A DNA stretch of 64,000 nt, from the NCBI RefSeq assembly GCF_036894955.1, contig NZ_CP145905.1:1185501-1249500 (forward strand). The letters are read 5' to 3'. The notes beneath the pieces were generated by a model. That model did no database searches. It saw only the letters and a program-made list of their open reading frames with translations, and was not told the DNA's origin. Positions 8,945 through 18,562 of this stretch are shown one piece after another. Source of the DNA: Paenibacillus sp. KS-LC4. GTDB lineage: Bacteria; Bacillota; Bacilli; Paenibacillales; Paenibacillaceae. Position 1 is the first letter of the stretch. Every line of letters begins with the position of its first letter. Both the position numbers and the translations under genes were made by a program.

Positions 8945-8972
8945 TAAACAATTGACCGTCTATAGCCGATAT
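8945..8972 (+). promoter_or_regulatory. candidate sigma-D (motility) promoter
   Basis: TAAA at 8945-8948, a 16-base spacer and GCCGATAT at 8965-8972, 44 bases before the chemoreceptor start. The Bacillus sigma-D consensus as remembered is TAAA, about 15 bases, GCCGATAT, so both boxes match fully. The rest of the 8631-9016 interval shows nothing else firm. Confidence 0.7.
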
Positions 8973-9016
8973 TTCTATTCATGAATAGTAATTAAATAAT
9001 TAGGTGGGTGGGTCTC

Positions 9017-11158
9017 ATGTTTTTTAAAGTATTAAGTCCTTTCACAGCTCTTATGTCCAAGTTGAAGTATGCACAGAAGTTCATGCTCGTCAGTGTTTTG
9101 TTTATGATCCCGCTGGCTTTGTTGTTTGTTCTATGGTTTAGCGAGCAGCAAGGAAACATTGCGTACATTCAAAAAGAACAGGCTGGAGTGGCTAATATTA
9201 AAGAATTAATGCCGCTTATGCTACAAGTGCAGCAGCATCGCGGGTTATCATCCGGCATGTTGAATGGAAATCCTGATGCCAAGGCAAACGTAGATGCCAA
9301 ATCACAGGAAATAGCTGGCTTGATTCAAACGATAGACCCCGTGATGAAAGCGTCAAATATGGCAGGAGCGCAGGAGCTTTGGGAGACCTGGAAGCAGCAG
9401 TGGACACAATTGGATTCGAGCAACGCTACGATGAAGGCTGACGACAGTTTTGATAGTCATTCTACGCTTGTATTAGATTTAACCAATATTATGGTCAAGC
9501 TCGCGGATGAATCGGGGCTGTCCCTTGATACGCAGATGGATTCTTATTATTTGGGTTCTATGTTCGTGCAGCAAATTCCTTCGCTCATGGAGCATGCGGC
9601 AGTCATTCGCGGCAAAGGAAATGGTGTGCTTACAAGCAAAGCAATGGGGGCTGACGAAGAGCTTATGCTTCGTTTGGAAGCGGAAATGATTCATTCTTCC
9701 CTGACCGATATGAATAAGTCGCTGAGCAATGTTTTAAGCGGGAATGAGGCACTAATCCCTGCATTGGAAAAAAGCGGAGCGACGGCGGCGACATCACTCA
9801 ACAGTTTTGTAGCACTGTTAAAAACAGGTGTGCTGGGCGGCTCTAACCTTAGCATGAATGGGGAGGAGTTTTTTAAGTCGGGAACGGCGTCGATTAGTAT
9901 TTTAAACGACTTTTATATGCAGGTAGATACAGAGCTTGAGCAGGTGCTTCAGCAGCGTGTTGATGAGCTGACAGCTAAGAGTAGCTTGCTGCTGGGCTTG
10001 ACGATTTTGTCCCTGGTACTTGTCGCTATTTTCTACATGGCATTCTATCGTAATGTGATGGTAACGGTGGCAGCCTTGCGTAACCGCGCGGATGAAATGG
10101 CGAAAGGCGATTTTTCCAAGGAGCTGCATTTGGCAACGAGAGATGAGCTGCGTCAGGTGGGCATGTCCTTTAATGAAATGATTCGTTCTTTAAATGGATT
10201 GCTGCGGAGAAATCAGATCGTATCCGAGCAAGCTGCGGCTTCGTCAGAGGAACTTACAGCGATTTCGCATGAATCGACATTAGCGATGAAGCAAATTGCC
10301 GAGTCGATCCAAGGGGTATCCGAAGGAACAGATGTACAGCGCGTATCGGCGGATGAGACGTCGAAGGCGATGAATGAAATGGCGGTAGGCATTACCCGCA
10401 TAGCCGAAGCAGCCTCGGAAGTGGCGGACGCTGCGTTCAAGGTGACGGGCAATGCTCAAGTAGGCGAAGAGCAGCTTGGACAGACGGTACGCCAAATGAA
10501 CAGTATTCAAGCCTCGGCTGTCCGTTCAGGCGAGGTCGTCTCCAAGCTGGATGAGCATTCGGCACAAATTGGCCAAATCGTACAGGCTGTAATGGCGATA
10601 GCGAAGCAGACGCAGCTATTGTCGTTGAATGCGAACATTGAAGCAGCGCGAGCTGGCGAGCATGGCCGGGGCTTTAGCGTCGTAGCGTCCGAAGTAGGCA
10701 AGCTGGCCGAGCAGACGAGCGAGTCGGTTCAGACGATATCCGAGCTGGTCAGAGATATTCGGGCGCTAGTGAGCGAGAATGTGAAGGCCATGAGTGAGAT
10801 GAAATCGGAGACGGCTTCTGGTCTTGCCTCTATTGAGCAGGCAAATACGACGATTGGCGATATTTTGCATGAGGTTCGCTCGATGAGCGATCAAATTCAG
10901 GAGGTGTCAGCAGCCGCCGAGGAAATTTCCGCAGGCATGGAGGAGGTTACGGCTTCGGTTGGCGAAGTAGCGAGCATCTCGAATAAAACGTCGGATGAGG
11001 CGGAAACGATGGCCGCAGCTACGGAGGAGCAGCTTGCGTCGATGGAGGAAATTCAAGCCTCGGCAGAGGCGCTGCGCGATATGGCTCAGCAGTTGCAGGA
11101 TGATCTCAGCCACTTCGTTCTGAGCAGCGAGGATACGCAGCAAGTGAAGGCTGGATAG
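9017..11158 (+). CDS. methyl-accepting chemotaxis protein with a NIT-like sensor domain
   Basis: A 713-residue membrane chemoreceptor. A first membrane helix (about residues 20-42) is followed by an extracellular helical sensor of about 270 residues containing LMLQVQQHRGLSSGMLNG, which resembles nitrate/nitrite-sensing NIT domains. A second membrane helix near 320-342, a HAMP domain (about 343-395) and a C-terminal signalling coiled coil follow. The coiled coil has the hairpin tip motif LLSLNANIEAARAGEHGRGFSVVA that contacts CheA and CheW. The ATG at 9017 is preferred to the GTG at 9008 because of the AGGTGGGTGG ribosome site. It is a single-gene unit between a sigma-D-like promoter and a terminator. 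Confidence 0.92.
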   Translation: MFFKVLSPFTALMSKLKYAQKFMLVSVLFMIPLALLFVLWFSEQQGNIAYIQKEQAGVANIKELMPLMLQVQQHRGLSSGMLNGNPDAKANVDAKSQEIAGLIQTIDPVMKASNMAGAQELWETWKQQWTQLDSSNATMKADDSFDSHSTLVLDLTNIMVKLADESGLSLDTQMDSYYLGSMFVQQIPSLMEHAAVIRGKGNGVLTSKAMGADEELMLRLEAEMIHSSLTDMNKSLSNVLSGNEALIPALEKSGATAATSLNSFVALLKTGVLGGSNLSMNGEEFFKSGTASISILNDFYMQVDTELEQVLQQRVDELTAKSSLLLGLTILSLVLVAIFYMAFYRNVMVTVAALRNRADEMAKGDFSKELHLATRDELRQVGMSFNEMIRSLNGLLRRNQIVSEQAAASSEELTAISHESTLAMKQIAESIQGVSEGTDVQRVSADETSKAMNEMAVGITRIAEAASEVADAAFKVTGNAQVGEEQLGQTVRQMNSIQASAVRSGEVVSKLDEHSAQIGQIVQAVMAIAKQTQLLSLNANIEAARAGEHGRGFSVVASEVGKLAEQTSESVQTISELVRDIRALVSENVKAMSEMKSETASGLASIEQANTTIGDILHEVRSMSDQIQEVSAAAEEISAGMEEVTASVGEVASISNKTSDEAETMAAATEEQLASMEEIQASAEALRDMAQQLQDDLSHFVLSSEDTQQVKAG

Positions 11159-11169
11159 CACGGAATGAT

Positions 11170-11216
11170 GGATAATGCTCGGGCTGTGCAGACAGTAGGA
11201 GCATTATCCTTTTTTA
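11170..11216 (+). terminator. rho-independent terminator after the chemoreceptor gene
   Basis: GGATAATGCTC at 11170-11180 pairs perfectly with GAGCATTATCC at 11199-11209 and is followed by six T. Confidence 0.9.
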
Positions 11217-11280
11217 TATTTGAATAAAGCAGGACGGTAGAATGAGCAAGTGCTCTAAAAGAAAATAAAGGAGAATTACG

Positions 11281-11934
11281 ATGGGCTTTGTAAAGAAAAC
11301 ATTCATTTATGTTTTTGTTGCTATCATTGTTATTTTTTTATTGAGATTTTTTGAGGTTATTACACCGCTAACCATTATCATTATATTTTTGACGTATGTG
11401 GGCGTAACGCTGGGCCCGTTGTTTTATACCATTCTAGGGACGAGAAGCTTGGTGAGGATCGAGAGGTTTCTGCTCGCGAACCGCAGCATACCTAGCTATT
11501 ATATCAACTATGCGGTAGCCAATCGTCTGGATGAAGAGTTTGACGAGACGATGGCGAAGCTGATGAAGCAGTATAAGCAAAAGAACAAACAGGCGTTGTT
11601 CAAGACGCTGCAAGCTCACTATAACAAGGATGTTCAAAATGCTTTACACGAAATTGAGCTGATTATGCCCATGGAATATAGGCATTATTATCAAGCGTAT
11701 TATTATATCGAGAGAAAAGAGTTCGCAGAGGCTCATGAGCATATAAACCGAATCTCTAAGGCTTGGATGAAGCAGTCGCTGCTATCTTACACCGAGTATA
11801 AACAGGGCAATCGTCCAAGGGCAATTGAGCTGGCGGAGGAAGCAATGCAGGCGGCAAGGGGAATCCAGCTGTATGTAATGGTGAAAACATTCGAACGGGA
11901 GTACCCCGAGCTAAGACAGCATATGGAGAAGTGA
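11281..11934 (+). CDS. membrane-anchored protein of unknown function, TPR-like C-terminus
   Basis: A 217-residue protein that I do not recognise. Two hydrophobic helices lie at residues about 5-23 and 28-52. The rest is a charged helical domain with paired helices of the kind found in tetratricopeptide solenoids (YRHYYQAYYYIERKEFAEAHEHI, then YTEYKQGNRPRAIELAEEAM). That suggests an inner-membrane anchor with a cytoplasmic protein-binding part. AAAGGAG lies 8 bases before the ATG. It sits alone between two terminators, so neighbours give no clue. Confidence 0.75.
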   Translation: MGFVKKTFIYVFVAIIVIFLLRFFEVITPLTIIIIFLTYVGVTLGPLFYTILGTRSLVRIERFLLANRSIPSYYINYAVANRLDEEFDETMAKLMKQYKQKNKQALFKTLQAHYNKDVQNALHEIELIMPMEYRHYYQAYYYIERKEFAEAHEHINRISKAWMKQSLLSYTEYKQGNRPRAIELAEEAMQAARGIQLYVMVKTFEREYPELRQHMEK

Positions 11935-12005
11935 TGCTTGTTATGGCTGCGGGACAATTCAAACAGAGCGTGTAGAAACGAATGGGCTATAAAGGGGAAA
12001 AGATG

Positions 12006-12053
12006 CAGAACAGGCCGTTGCTAAGCAGCAACGATGCCCGTTCTGTATTTTTT
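12006..12053 (+). terminator. rho-independent terminator
   Basis: CAGAAC / GTTCTG outer stem with an inner CGTTGCT / AGCAACG stem, followed by TATTTTTT. It separates the unknown membrane-protein gene from the downstream operon promoter. Confidence 0.85.
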
Positions 12054-12123
12054 CGCGAGTAAATGCGGTTGCGCGTATAGATTTTTATAATCGAGTAATA
12101 GATTATTTCTGGGCTAATGCCGA

Positions 12124-12168
12124 TTGACGATAGGATAGAGGTAGCCTATACTTGCCTAAATACAAGTA
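12124..12168 (+). promoter_or_regulatory. sigma-A promoter with an overlapping inverted repeat operator
   Basis: TTGACG at 12124-12129, a 17-base spacer and TATACT at 12147-12152 form a good vegetative promoter. TACTTG at 12149-12154 and CAAGTA at 12163-12168 form an exact inverted repeat with 8 bases between, covering the -10 and the likely start point. That is a typical repressor position. The regulator is unknown. Confidence 0.7.
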
Positions 12169-12235
12169 AACAACTATGAATAGTGTGTATAAGTGGCTGT
12201 AAAGCTGATTACAAACAAGGGGGATGCGCGAACAA

Positions 12236-13345
12236 ATGGTACAAATAAAAGCACCGAATCAATATGTAAACGAGCCGAATGCTTGGGCAGAGGGTGGAGC
12301 GAAAATCGCAGAAATCGGCAGCAAGCTCTTTATCATCGGTGGGGAAAAAGCGCTTGAGGCAGCAGCGCCGCTGCTTGCCAGTCTGAATGAGGTCAATGTC
12401 ACCTATCAGGTGCATCGTTTTTCCGGGCAGGTGACGACGGAGCAGATTACAGCCTATTCGGAGCTGGCAGCGAGTCAGGATATCAATGTGCTGGTTGGCA
12501 TTGGCGGCGGCCGGGTGCTGGATTTGAGCAAGGCGGTTGCGCAGCGAATTCATGTGCCGAGCGTGACGGTGCCGACGATAGCGGCAACCTGCGCGGCATG
12601 GTCAGCGCTCACCGTATTGTACGACGAGGAGGGCCGCTCGGCAGGCTATTTGCCGCTTAAGCAATCCCCGCAGCTGGTGCTCGCGGATACGGCTGTGCTC
12701 GCTGCTGCGCCTAAACGCTACCTCGCATCGGGCATAGGCGATACGTATGTGAAGTGGAATGAGACGATCGTCAATGTGAAAAAGCTTCCCGCCGACCTTG
12801 ATGTGCGGCTTGGCGTTAAAACGTCGGAGCTGGCGGTCGAGGTGCTGGACCGTTATGCGCAGCAGGCGTATGCGAATGCGGGTGACGGTATCGTGACCCC
12901 CGCATTTCATGAGGTGAGTCACGCGATTGTCTGGCTGGCTGGACAAGTGAACACCGTATCGGCGGGAGGGGCACGCGGCGCTTTGGCCCATGCCATCCAC
13001 GACAGCCTGACGCAGTTTGCGAAAACGCATGGCTCGCTGCATGGCGAGAAGGTTGCATTTGGGCTCATTGCCCACACACTGCTGCAAGGGCAAACAGCCG
13101 TGGAGACGGAGCGGCTGGCGGCGAAGCTGAATGCACTTGGCCTTCCGGTTACGCTGGCGCAGCTCGGGTTTGAAGAAGGCGCAAATAAAATCGCTTATGA
13201 TATTGCGGGTAAAGTGCCGCTTGATGGAGCGAAAGCTGCCGAGCTGCCATTTGCATTTCATCCAGCGGCAATCGCTGAGGCGATTATTGCAGCGGACCAG
13301 TTGGGGCAGCGCATTAGAAGCAAGGCAACTGCTGCTTCACAATAA
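12236..13345 (+). CDS. iron-containing alcohol dehydrogenase family protein (glycerol dehydrogenase-like)
   Basis: A 369-residue dehydrogenase of the GldA/iron-ADH fold: an N-terminal nucleotide-binding half with VGIGGGRVLDLSKA and VPTIAATCAAWS, and a C-terminal helical half. The metal ligands expected in this family are present: an aspartate in SGIGDTYVKW, and histidines in VSHAIVWLAG and SLHGEKVAFG. It begins an operon with a sulfonate-type ABC transporter 57 bases downstream, so its substrate may be an alcohol or aldehyde linked to the imported compound; that is inference. Two starts are possible. ATG 12236 is used because AAGGGGG abuts the ATG at 12224 too closely. Confidence 0.82.
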   Translation: MVQIKAPNQYVNEPNAWAEGGAKIAEIGSKLFIIGGEKALEAAAPLLASLNEVNVTYQVHRFSGQVTTEQITAYSELAASQDINVLVGIGGGRVLDLSKAVAQRIHVPSVTVPTIAATCAAWSALTVLYDEEGRSAGYLPLKQSPQLVLADTAVLAAAPKRYLASGIGDTYVKWNETIVNVKKLPADLDVRLGVKTSELAVEVLDRYAQQAYANAGDGIVTPAFHEVSHAIVWLAGQVNTVSAGGARGALAHAIHDSLTQFAKTHGSLHGEKVAFGLIAHTLLQGQTAVETERLAAKLNALGLPVTLAQLGFEEGANKIAYDIAGKVPLDGAKAAELPFAFHPAAIAEAIIAADQLGQRIRSKATAASQ

Positions 13346-13401
13346 TAAGCAAGCATGAAGGGGAAACCTTACACACGAGAACTAGAGAGGCGGAATCAAC
13401 C

Positions 13402-14469
13402 GTGAAGAACAGAAAGAGACAATGGCTAAGCTTAAGCTTAGCAATCCTCCTGGCAAGCTTGCTTGCCGCTTGCGGCAATGGAGCTGCAGGGGGAGCATCG
13501 AATGCTGGAGCAGCTTCGGCAAGTCCAGTTGCATCCTCTGAGAGCAGCAGCCCGGCAGTGGAGGCCGGTCCGGATTTGAGCAAAGTCACGCTGAATATCG
13601 GTCAGACGGGCTGGGAAAATTTAAAGATCGGCTTCAAGGAAGCGGGACTCGATGATACGCCTTACAAAATTGAATTCAGCGTCTTCCAAGGCGGCAATTT
13701 GCAGCTGGAGGCGATGGCAGGCGGACATTTGGATGTCGCCTTGACGAGCGAAATTCCGCCCCTGTTTGCAGCGCAGGCCGCAAACGGCGGCAACTTCAAA
13801 ATTATTGCCATTCAAAAATCCAGCACGCTCCAGCAGGAGCTGCTCATTCCAAAAGGCTCGACAGTGAAATCCGTAGCCGATTTGAAGGGCAAAAAGGTCG
13901 CTTACGTCAGCAGCACAACGGCGCATTATTTTTTACTGAAAATGCTTGAAGAAGCAGGGCTGAGCTGGACGGACATTGAGCCTGTAGCGCTGTCAACCTC
14001 CGATGGCCTTAGCGCCTTGATCGGCGGCAGCGTGGATGCACTGGCGAGCTACGGAAATGCGATCATTTCGGGACGCCAAAACGGCGCTACGACGCTGGCG
14101 TCTGCCCAGAGCATTTTATCCGGCAACTTCCCGATTGAGGCGAATCCGGCAGCGATTGAAGATCCGGGCAAGCATGCAGCGATTGCGGATTTTCTGAACA
14201 GGCTCAATCAATACAATGAGTGGATTCGTGCGAATCAAGAGAAATGGGCAGGCATTGTAGCTGAAAATACGAAGCAGCCTGTAGAGCAGGCGCTCCAAAC
14301 GCTGAAGGATGGCGAAGCGCAGCAGCCGACGACGATTTTACCGCCATCGGAGGAAGCGATTGCGTCTCAGCAGGACATTGCCGATACGCTGCAAAAGGTC
14401 GGTTTGCTTAAAAATCCAGTTGATGTGAAGACGATTTGGAGCGACGCTTTCGCGGATGCACTGAAATAA
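13402..14469 (+). CDS. ssuA: aliphatic-sulfonate-type ABC substrate-binding lipoprotein
   Basis: A 355-residue lipoprotein with signal peptide and lipobox LLAAC near residue 24, then a low-complexity Ala/Ser linker and a periplasmic-binding-protein domain of the SsuA/NMT1 type. Family marks include VTLNIGQTGW, LEAMAGGHLDVALTSEIPPLFA, ADLKGKKVAYVSSTTAHYFLLKML and a SVDALASYGNAI hinge. The start is a GTG with AGAGAGG 11 bases upstream. Sulfonates (alkanesulfonates or relatives) are the likeliest ligands by family. Taurine or other sulfur compounds are possible. The usual monooxygenase ssuD is not present. Confidence 0.82.
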   Translation: MKNRKRQWLSLSLAILLASLLAACGNGAAGGASNAGAASASPVASSESSSPAVEAGPDLSKVTLNIGQTGWENLKIGFKEAGLDDTPYKIEFSVFQGGNLQLEAMAGGHLDVALTSEIPPLFAAQAANGGNFKIIAIQKSSTLQQELLIPKGSTVKSVADLKGKKVAYVSSTTAHYFLLKMLEEAGLSWTDIEPVALSTSDGLSALIGGSVDALASYGNAIISGRQNGATTLASAQSILSGNFPIEANPAAIEDPGKHAAIADFLNRLNQYNEWIRANQEKWAGIVAENTKQPVEQALQTLKDGEAQQPTTILPPSEEAIASQQDIADTLQKVGLLKNPVDVKTIWSDAFADALK

Positions 14470-14496
14470 TTTGGGGCTTGAAAGGAGAGCTATATT

Positions 14497-15285
14497 TTGC
14501 GGAAACCATCCTACAGCTTCTGGACGTCCTCCTTCACGCCATGGCTGCTGCCAATTTTGCTGCTCATCGCCTGGCATGTGCTGACGGTTACGGGCATTAT
14601 CGCCGCTAACGTGCTGCCGCAGCCGCTACAGGTCATTGAGGAGCTGGTCTCCTCTATTAAAAGCGGTCAGTTGGCTGAAAATATTGCAATTAGCGCCCGC
14701 CGCGCCATATTGGGCTTTCTCATTGGCGGTGGCATCGGCTTCCTGCTTGGCCTTATTAATGGTTTTTCCTCAAGAGCAGAAATCGTGATGGACTCGTCGA
14801 TTCAAATGCTGCGCAATGTGCCGCATTTGGCGCTTATCCCGCTCGTTATTATTTGGTTCGGCATTGGCGAAGAGGTGAAGCTGCTGCTGGTCGCGCTGGG
14901 CGTCTTTTTCCCCATCTATCTCAACACCTTTCACGGCATTCGCTCCATTGACCGCGGGCTTATTGAAATGGCCAAGGTGTACGGGCTGCGCGGCTTCGAC
15001 TTGTATAAGGAAGTGATTTTGCCGGGGGCTTTGCCTTCCGTGCTAGTCGGTGTCCGGTATTCGCTTGGCATTATGTGGCTGACGCTTATCGTCGCAGAGA
15101 CGGTGGCAGCAAATTCGGGCATCGGCTATATGGCGATGAATGCCCGCGAATTTATGCAGCTGGATGTAACGGTGCTGAGCATTATCATCTATGCGCTGCT
15201 GGGCAAGCTGTCCGACAGCATCGCAAAAATACTTGAGAGGCGGCTGCTCCAGTGGAATCCGAATTACAGCCGTGCGAAAGCATAG
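14497..15285 (+). CDS. ssuC: aliphatic-sulfonate-type ABC permease
   Basis: A 262-residue permease with about six membrane helices and the conserved EAA loop ([26 protein letters not shown]) near residues 158-183. [10 protein letters not shown] and the C-terminal [11 protein letters not shown] tail are typical of SsuC/TauC proteins. The start is a TTG at 14497 with AAAGGAGAG about 9 bases upstream; no ATG fits. It is spaced 27 bases from ssuA and 11 bases from ssuB, so all are one transcript. Confidence 0.85.
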   Translation: MRKPSYSFWTSSFTPWLLPILLLIAWHVLTVTGIIAANVLPQPLQVIEELVSSIKSGQLAENIAISARRAILGFLIGGGIGFLLGLINGFSSRAEIVMDSSIQMLRNVPHLALIPLVIIWFGIGEEVKLLLVALGVFFPIYLNTFHGIRSIDRGLIEMAKVYGLRGFDLYKEVILPGALPSVLVGVRYSLGIMWLTLIVAETVAANSGIGYMAMNAREFMQLDVTVLSIIIYALLGKLSDSIAKILERRLLQWNPNYSRAKA

Positions 15286-15296
15286 GAGGGGATGAC

Positions 15297-16061
15297 ATGA
15301 CCGATAGCCGCAAAGGGGCTCAGCTCCAGTTAAGCCGAGTGCGCAAGGAATATGCTGGAAAGCAGGTGCTAAAGGGCGTTGATCTAAAAATAGACCGCGG
15401 CGAATTTGTCGCCATCGTCGGTCGCAGCGGCTGTGGCAAAAGCACGCTGCTGCGGCTGATTGCCGGGCTGGATTTGCCGACGGAGGGCACGCTGCTGCTC
15501 GGAAGCGGCGAACAGCAAGGCGGAGGGACAAATATTCGCGTGCTGTTTCAGGAGGCGCGCTTGCTGCCTTGGAAGAGCGTGCTGGACAATGTGCGGATTG
15601 GCACGCCGGGCAAGGATAAGGCAAAGGCGGCGGAGGCGCTGGCGCAGGTCGGGCTTGCGGACCGCGCAGGCGAGTGGCCGCATGTGCTTTCCGGCGGGCA
15701 GAAGCAGCGGGTTGCGCTGGCCCGTGGACTGGCAAGCAAGCCGCGCCTGCTGCTGCTTGATGAGCCGCTGGGTGCGCTCGATGCGCTGACGCGCATTGAA
15801 ATGCAGCAGCTAATTGAGCGGCTGTGGCTGGAGCAGGGCTTCACCGTCGTTCTCGTTACGCATGATGTGAGTGAGGCTGTTGCACTGGCAGATCGGGTAA
15901 TTCTGATTGAGGAGGGCGTCATTTCTCTCGACAAGCGAATTACGCTTGATCGTCCGCGCAGCCGGGACAGTGGATTTATTTATTTTGAAAATTTGATCTT
16001 GAACAAGGTGCTTGGCAAAGAGGAAATATCGTCTCAGAAGAAGGTCAGCTATACGATATAA
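15297..16061 (+). CDS. ssuB: aliphatic-sulfonate-type ABC ATPase
   Basis: A 254-residue complete ATP-binding subunit: Walker A ([11 protein letters not shown]) near residue 45, Q-loop ([10 protein letters not shown]), signature [15 protein letters not shown], Walker [15 protein letters not shown] and switch histidine [10 protein letters not shown]-terminal extension of about 40 residues is usual for SsuB. The ATG at 15297 follows AGGAGGGG by 5 bases. It closes the dehydrogenase-ssuABC operon and is followed by a hairpin terminator. Confidence 0.88.
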   Translation: MTDSRKGAQLQLSRVRKEYAGKQVLKGVDLKIDRGEFVAIVGRSGCGKSTLLRLIAGLDLPTEGTLLLGSGEQQGGGTNIRVLFQEARLLPWKSVLDNVRIGTPGKDKAKAAEALAQVGLADRAGEWPHVLSGGQKQRVALARGLASKPRLLLLDEPLGALDALTRIEMQQLIERLWLEQGFTVVLVTHDVSEAVALADRVILIEEGVISLDKRITLDRPRSRDSGFIYFENLILNKVLGKEEISSQKKVSYTI

Positions 16062-16097
16062 ACAACGGTCAAAGGACAGCCGCAGCCTAACACAAAG

Positions 16098-16130
16098 ACT
16101 TAGTTCATTCGAACTAAGTTTTTGTCTTTT
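16098..16130 (+). terminator. rho-independent terminator of the dehydrogenase-ssu operon
   Basis: ACTTAGTTC at 16098-16106 pairs exactly with GAACTAAGT at 16111-16119 across a 4-base loop, followed by TTTT and then GTCTTTTTT. Confidence 0.85.
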
Positions 16131-16155
16131 TTATATTCATTTCAACGGTATTGCA

Positions 16156-16163
16156 GCCGATAA
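16156..16163 (+). promoter_or_regulatory. possible sigma-D -10 element
   Basis: GCCGATAA matches the sigma-D -10 box and lies 73 bases before the second chemoreceptor start, just after the ssu terminator. No convincing TAAA -35 is found at the right distance, so this is a weak call. Confidence 0.3.
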
Positions 16164-16236
16164 AGGAAGGAGAAGGAAAAAAATAGAAATGGTGAAAGTC
16201 CTTCTTGAGAAGGATTTCGTAGGAGGCAGGAGTAGG

Positions 16237-18327
16237 ATGAGTGGCATTCGTATTCGCATCATGCTGGCAATTATTATTTTTGCAGTGCTGTCTGGAACGA
16301 TTGTAGGGTTTACAGGTTTGTATACTAGCAATAACATTTTGGAGCGCTATTCGCGGGATAATGCAGAGCTGACGGTAGACAGCGCGGCTGGCGAGCTGGA
16401 TTCCAAAATCAATGCGATTCAAAATTCGGTTGATGGTCTGGCGATAACGGCCGTATCCCTGCTGGAGGATTTGGAGCGCTTCAAGACAGATGGCGAATAC
16501 GTTAGGCAATATGAAGAGACGCTGCGCCCGATTGCAGCACAGTTTGCGGATGCGACGGAAGGTGCCATGTCCTTCTATGTGCGGTTCAATCCAGCATTTA
16601 CTGCGCCTACCTCCGGAATTTTTCATGCCGACTCGGATGACAGCGGCAAGATGCAGCAGCTAACGCCAACCGATTTCAGTCAATATGATCCAAGCGATAC
16701 CGCCCATGTAGGCTGGTATTATCTCCCTGTCCAGTCAGGAAAGCCGATGTGGCTCGATCCGTACCGCAATGAAAATATCGGTGTCGATATGATCAGCTAT
16801 ACGGTGCCGTTATTCAAAAATGGAGAATCCGTCGGCATTGTGGGGATGGATATTCGTTTTGATCTTTTTCAAAGCTTTCTAGGCGATATTCGCACGTTCG
16901 ATGATACCTATGCGGTTCTTGTTAATGCCAGCCAGAAGCTGCTTATTGATCCTGTTCATACGGAGGCTGCTGTGCTTAAAGATGTGGATGCGGCCTTTGC
17001 CCAAAAGGTAGAGCAGGAGCCGCAAGGGATTATGCTGACTCAGTGGGGCGGGGAGGAGACGCTCGTCTCCTATGCGAGCTTGTCGAATGACTATACGTTA
17101 ATTGTGGCATCGCCCACCCATGATATTTATCAGGAGGTTAACGAGCAGACATGGCTCATTCTTTATTTGCTGCTGGGCGTCATTGTGCTTGCCGTACTGA
17201 CCGCACTCATAGTAGGCACGCGCATGGTGCGGCCGCTGAAGCGAATCGTGGCGGATATGGAGCTGGTCAGCGCCGGACAACTGGATGTGCAGTCTCGCTA
17301 TACAGGCAAGGATGAAATTGGACGCATTGGCAGCGGATTTAATCATATGGTGCAGCAGCTGCGCCGCTTGACGGGCAGCATTAAGGAGACGACTGTGGAA
17401 ATCGGTCAGTCGTCGCATACGCTGCTGGCCGTTGCGCAGCAGACGACGGCTGCGGCGCAGGAAATGACGGCATCGGTCGCGGAAATTGCCAAGGGCAATC
17501 GGTCGCAATCGGCGATGCTGGCTGCCTGTGCGGATACCGCGACAGAGCTTGCGGATAAAGCCTCCGTGCTGCGCGAGCAGACGGAGGAGGTGTGGCAGGG
17601 CATTGTGCAGATGAATGAGGGCAATGAGCAGGGGCTTGCGTTGATGCAGGAGCTGGCAAGACGCAATGACAGCAGCAATGAGGCGACGAAGCAAATCGGC
17701 GAAATTATTAGCGATTTGCGTAGCAAGGCAGATAGCGTAAATCAAATTTTGACGACGATCAGCGGCATCGCCAAGCAGACGGGCATTTTGGCGCTGAACG
17801 CTTCGATTGAAGCCTCCAGAGCGGGAGAGTCGGGTCGCAGCTTCGCGGTCGTAGCAGAGGAAGTGCGCAAGCTTGCCCAGCAATCGCGCGAGGCGACGGA
17901 AGAAACGGTGGCGCTCATTTCAGGGGTGCAGCAGGATATCGGGAAAACCGTCCTTTCAATGGCGGATGTGAGGGAGCAAAGCAGCAAACAATCCGAGGTG
18001 GTAAAGCAGATGGATGAAGCGCTTCGCCACATCTCGCTTTCGGTATCAGGCAGCACCCGCCAAATCAAGGAGAGCAGCGAGCATATTGCTAAGCTTAGCA
18101 TCGGTGTCGGCCAAGTGCATGAGCAGCTTGGCAGCCTTGCGGTAATTGCGGCACAGAGCAGCGAGTTGTCCAATCAGGTGGCCGATGCGGTAGAGGAGCA
18201 GACGGACGGCTTCGAGCAGGTGACCGCTGCTGCCGAGCAGCTTGGCGGACTCGTGGAGCGGCTGGATAGCGCCGTCCAAGCTTTTCAGGTGGAGGAGAAA
18301 GGGCGGACAGGCGGGAGCGAGCAATAA
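16237..18327 (+). CDS. methyl-accepting chemotaxis protein with a dCache sensor domain
   Basis: A 696-residue chemoreceptor. A first membrane helix at residues 8-30 leads to a double-cache extracellular domain ([38 protein letters not shown]), which in this family binds small molecules such as amino acids. A second helix near 306-328, HAMP (about 329-380) and the signalling coiled coil with tip [20 protein letters not shown] follow. The tip differs slightly from the other receptor (EASRAGE for EAARAGE). ATG 16237 is chosen because AGGAGG lies 10 bases upstream and the helix starts right after it; ATG 16189 is an alternative. Confidence 0.9.
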   Translation: MSGIRIRIMLAIIIFAVLSGTIVGFTGLYTSNNILERYSRDNAELTVDSAAGELDSKINAIQNSVDGLAITAVSLLEDLERFKTDGEYVRQYEETLRPIAAQFADATEGAMSFYVRFNPAFTAPTSGIFHADSDDSGKMQQLTPTDFSQYDPSDTAHVGWYYLPVQSGKPMWLDPYRNENIGVDMISYTVPLFKNGESVGIVGMDIRFDLFQSFLGDIRTFDDTYAVLVNASQKLLIDPVHTEAAVLKDVDAAFAQKVEQEPQGIMLTQWGGEETLVSYASLSNDYTLIVASPTHDIYQEVNEQTWLILYLLLGVIVLAVLTALIVGTRMVRPLKRIVADMELVSAGQLDVQSRYTGKDEIGRIGSGFNHMVQQLRRLTGSIKETTVEIGQSSHTLLAVAQQTTAAAQEMTASVAEIAKGNRSQSAMLAACADTATELADKASVLREQTEEVWQGIVQMNEGNEQGLALMQELARRNDSSNEATKQIGEIISDLRSKADSVNQILTTISGIAKQTGILALNASIEASRAGESGRSFAVVAEEVRKLAQQSREATEETVALISGVQQDIGKTVLSMADVREQSSKQSEVVKQMDEALRHISLSVSGSTRQIKESSEHIAKLSIGVGQVHEQLGSLAVIAAQSSELSNQVADAVEEQTDGFEQVTAAAEQLGGLVERLDSAVQAFQVEEKGRTGGSEQ

Positions 18328-18333
18328 GCATAG

Positions 18334-18423
18334 GCAGAGCAAGTGCAGAGCAGAGTAAGCGCTGAGCGAAGGTAGAGCTAGGAGCAGAGCAAGTGCAGAG
18401 CAAGTGCTGAGCTATTGCTCAGC
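18334..18423. repeat. direct repeats and small hairpin after the chemoreceptor gene
   Basis: A 19-base direct repeat (GCAGAGCAAGTGCAGAGCA) occurs at 18334-18352 and 18384-18402 within a GAGC-rich tract. GCTGAGC-tatt-GCTCAGC at 18406-18423 can fold into a hairpin, without a T-run. Confidence 0.6.
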
Positions 18424-18562
18424 AAACGCTTGAGCGAGCTACCTAGCCGTATTGTTTTAGCAGCTGGTACTAAGAGAAGATGGTACTATTTATTCCAGCG
18501 AAAACAGGTAAGATAAGGCTATCAAACAAATAACCGCAAGGTTATACGGGAGGACGCCTATT

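Noticed and set aside
12054..12235. S-box (SAM) riboswitch before the dehydrogenase-ssu operon
   Set aside because: The region lacks the conserved S-box stems. A plain promoter with an inverted repeat explains it better.
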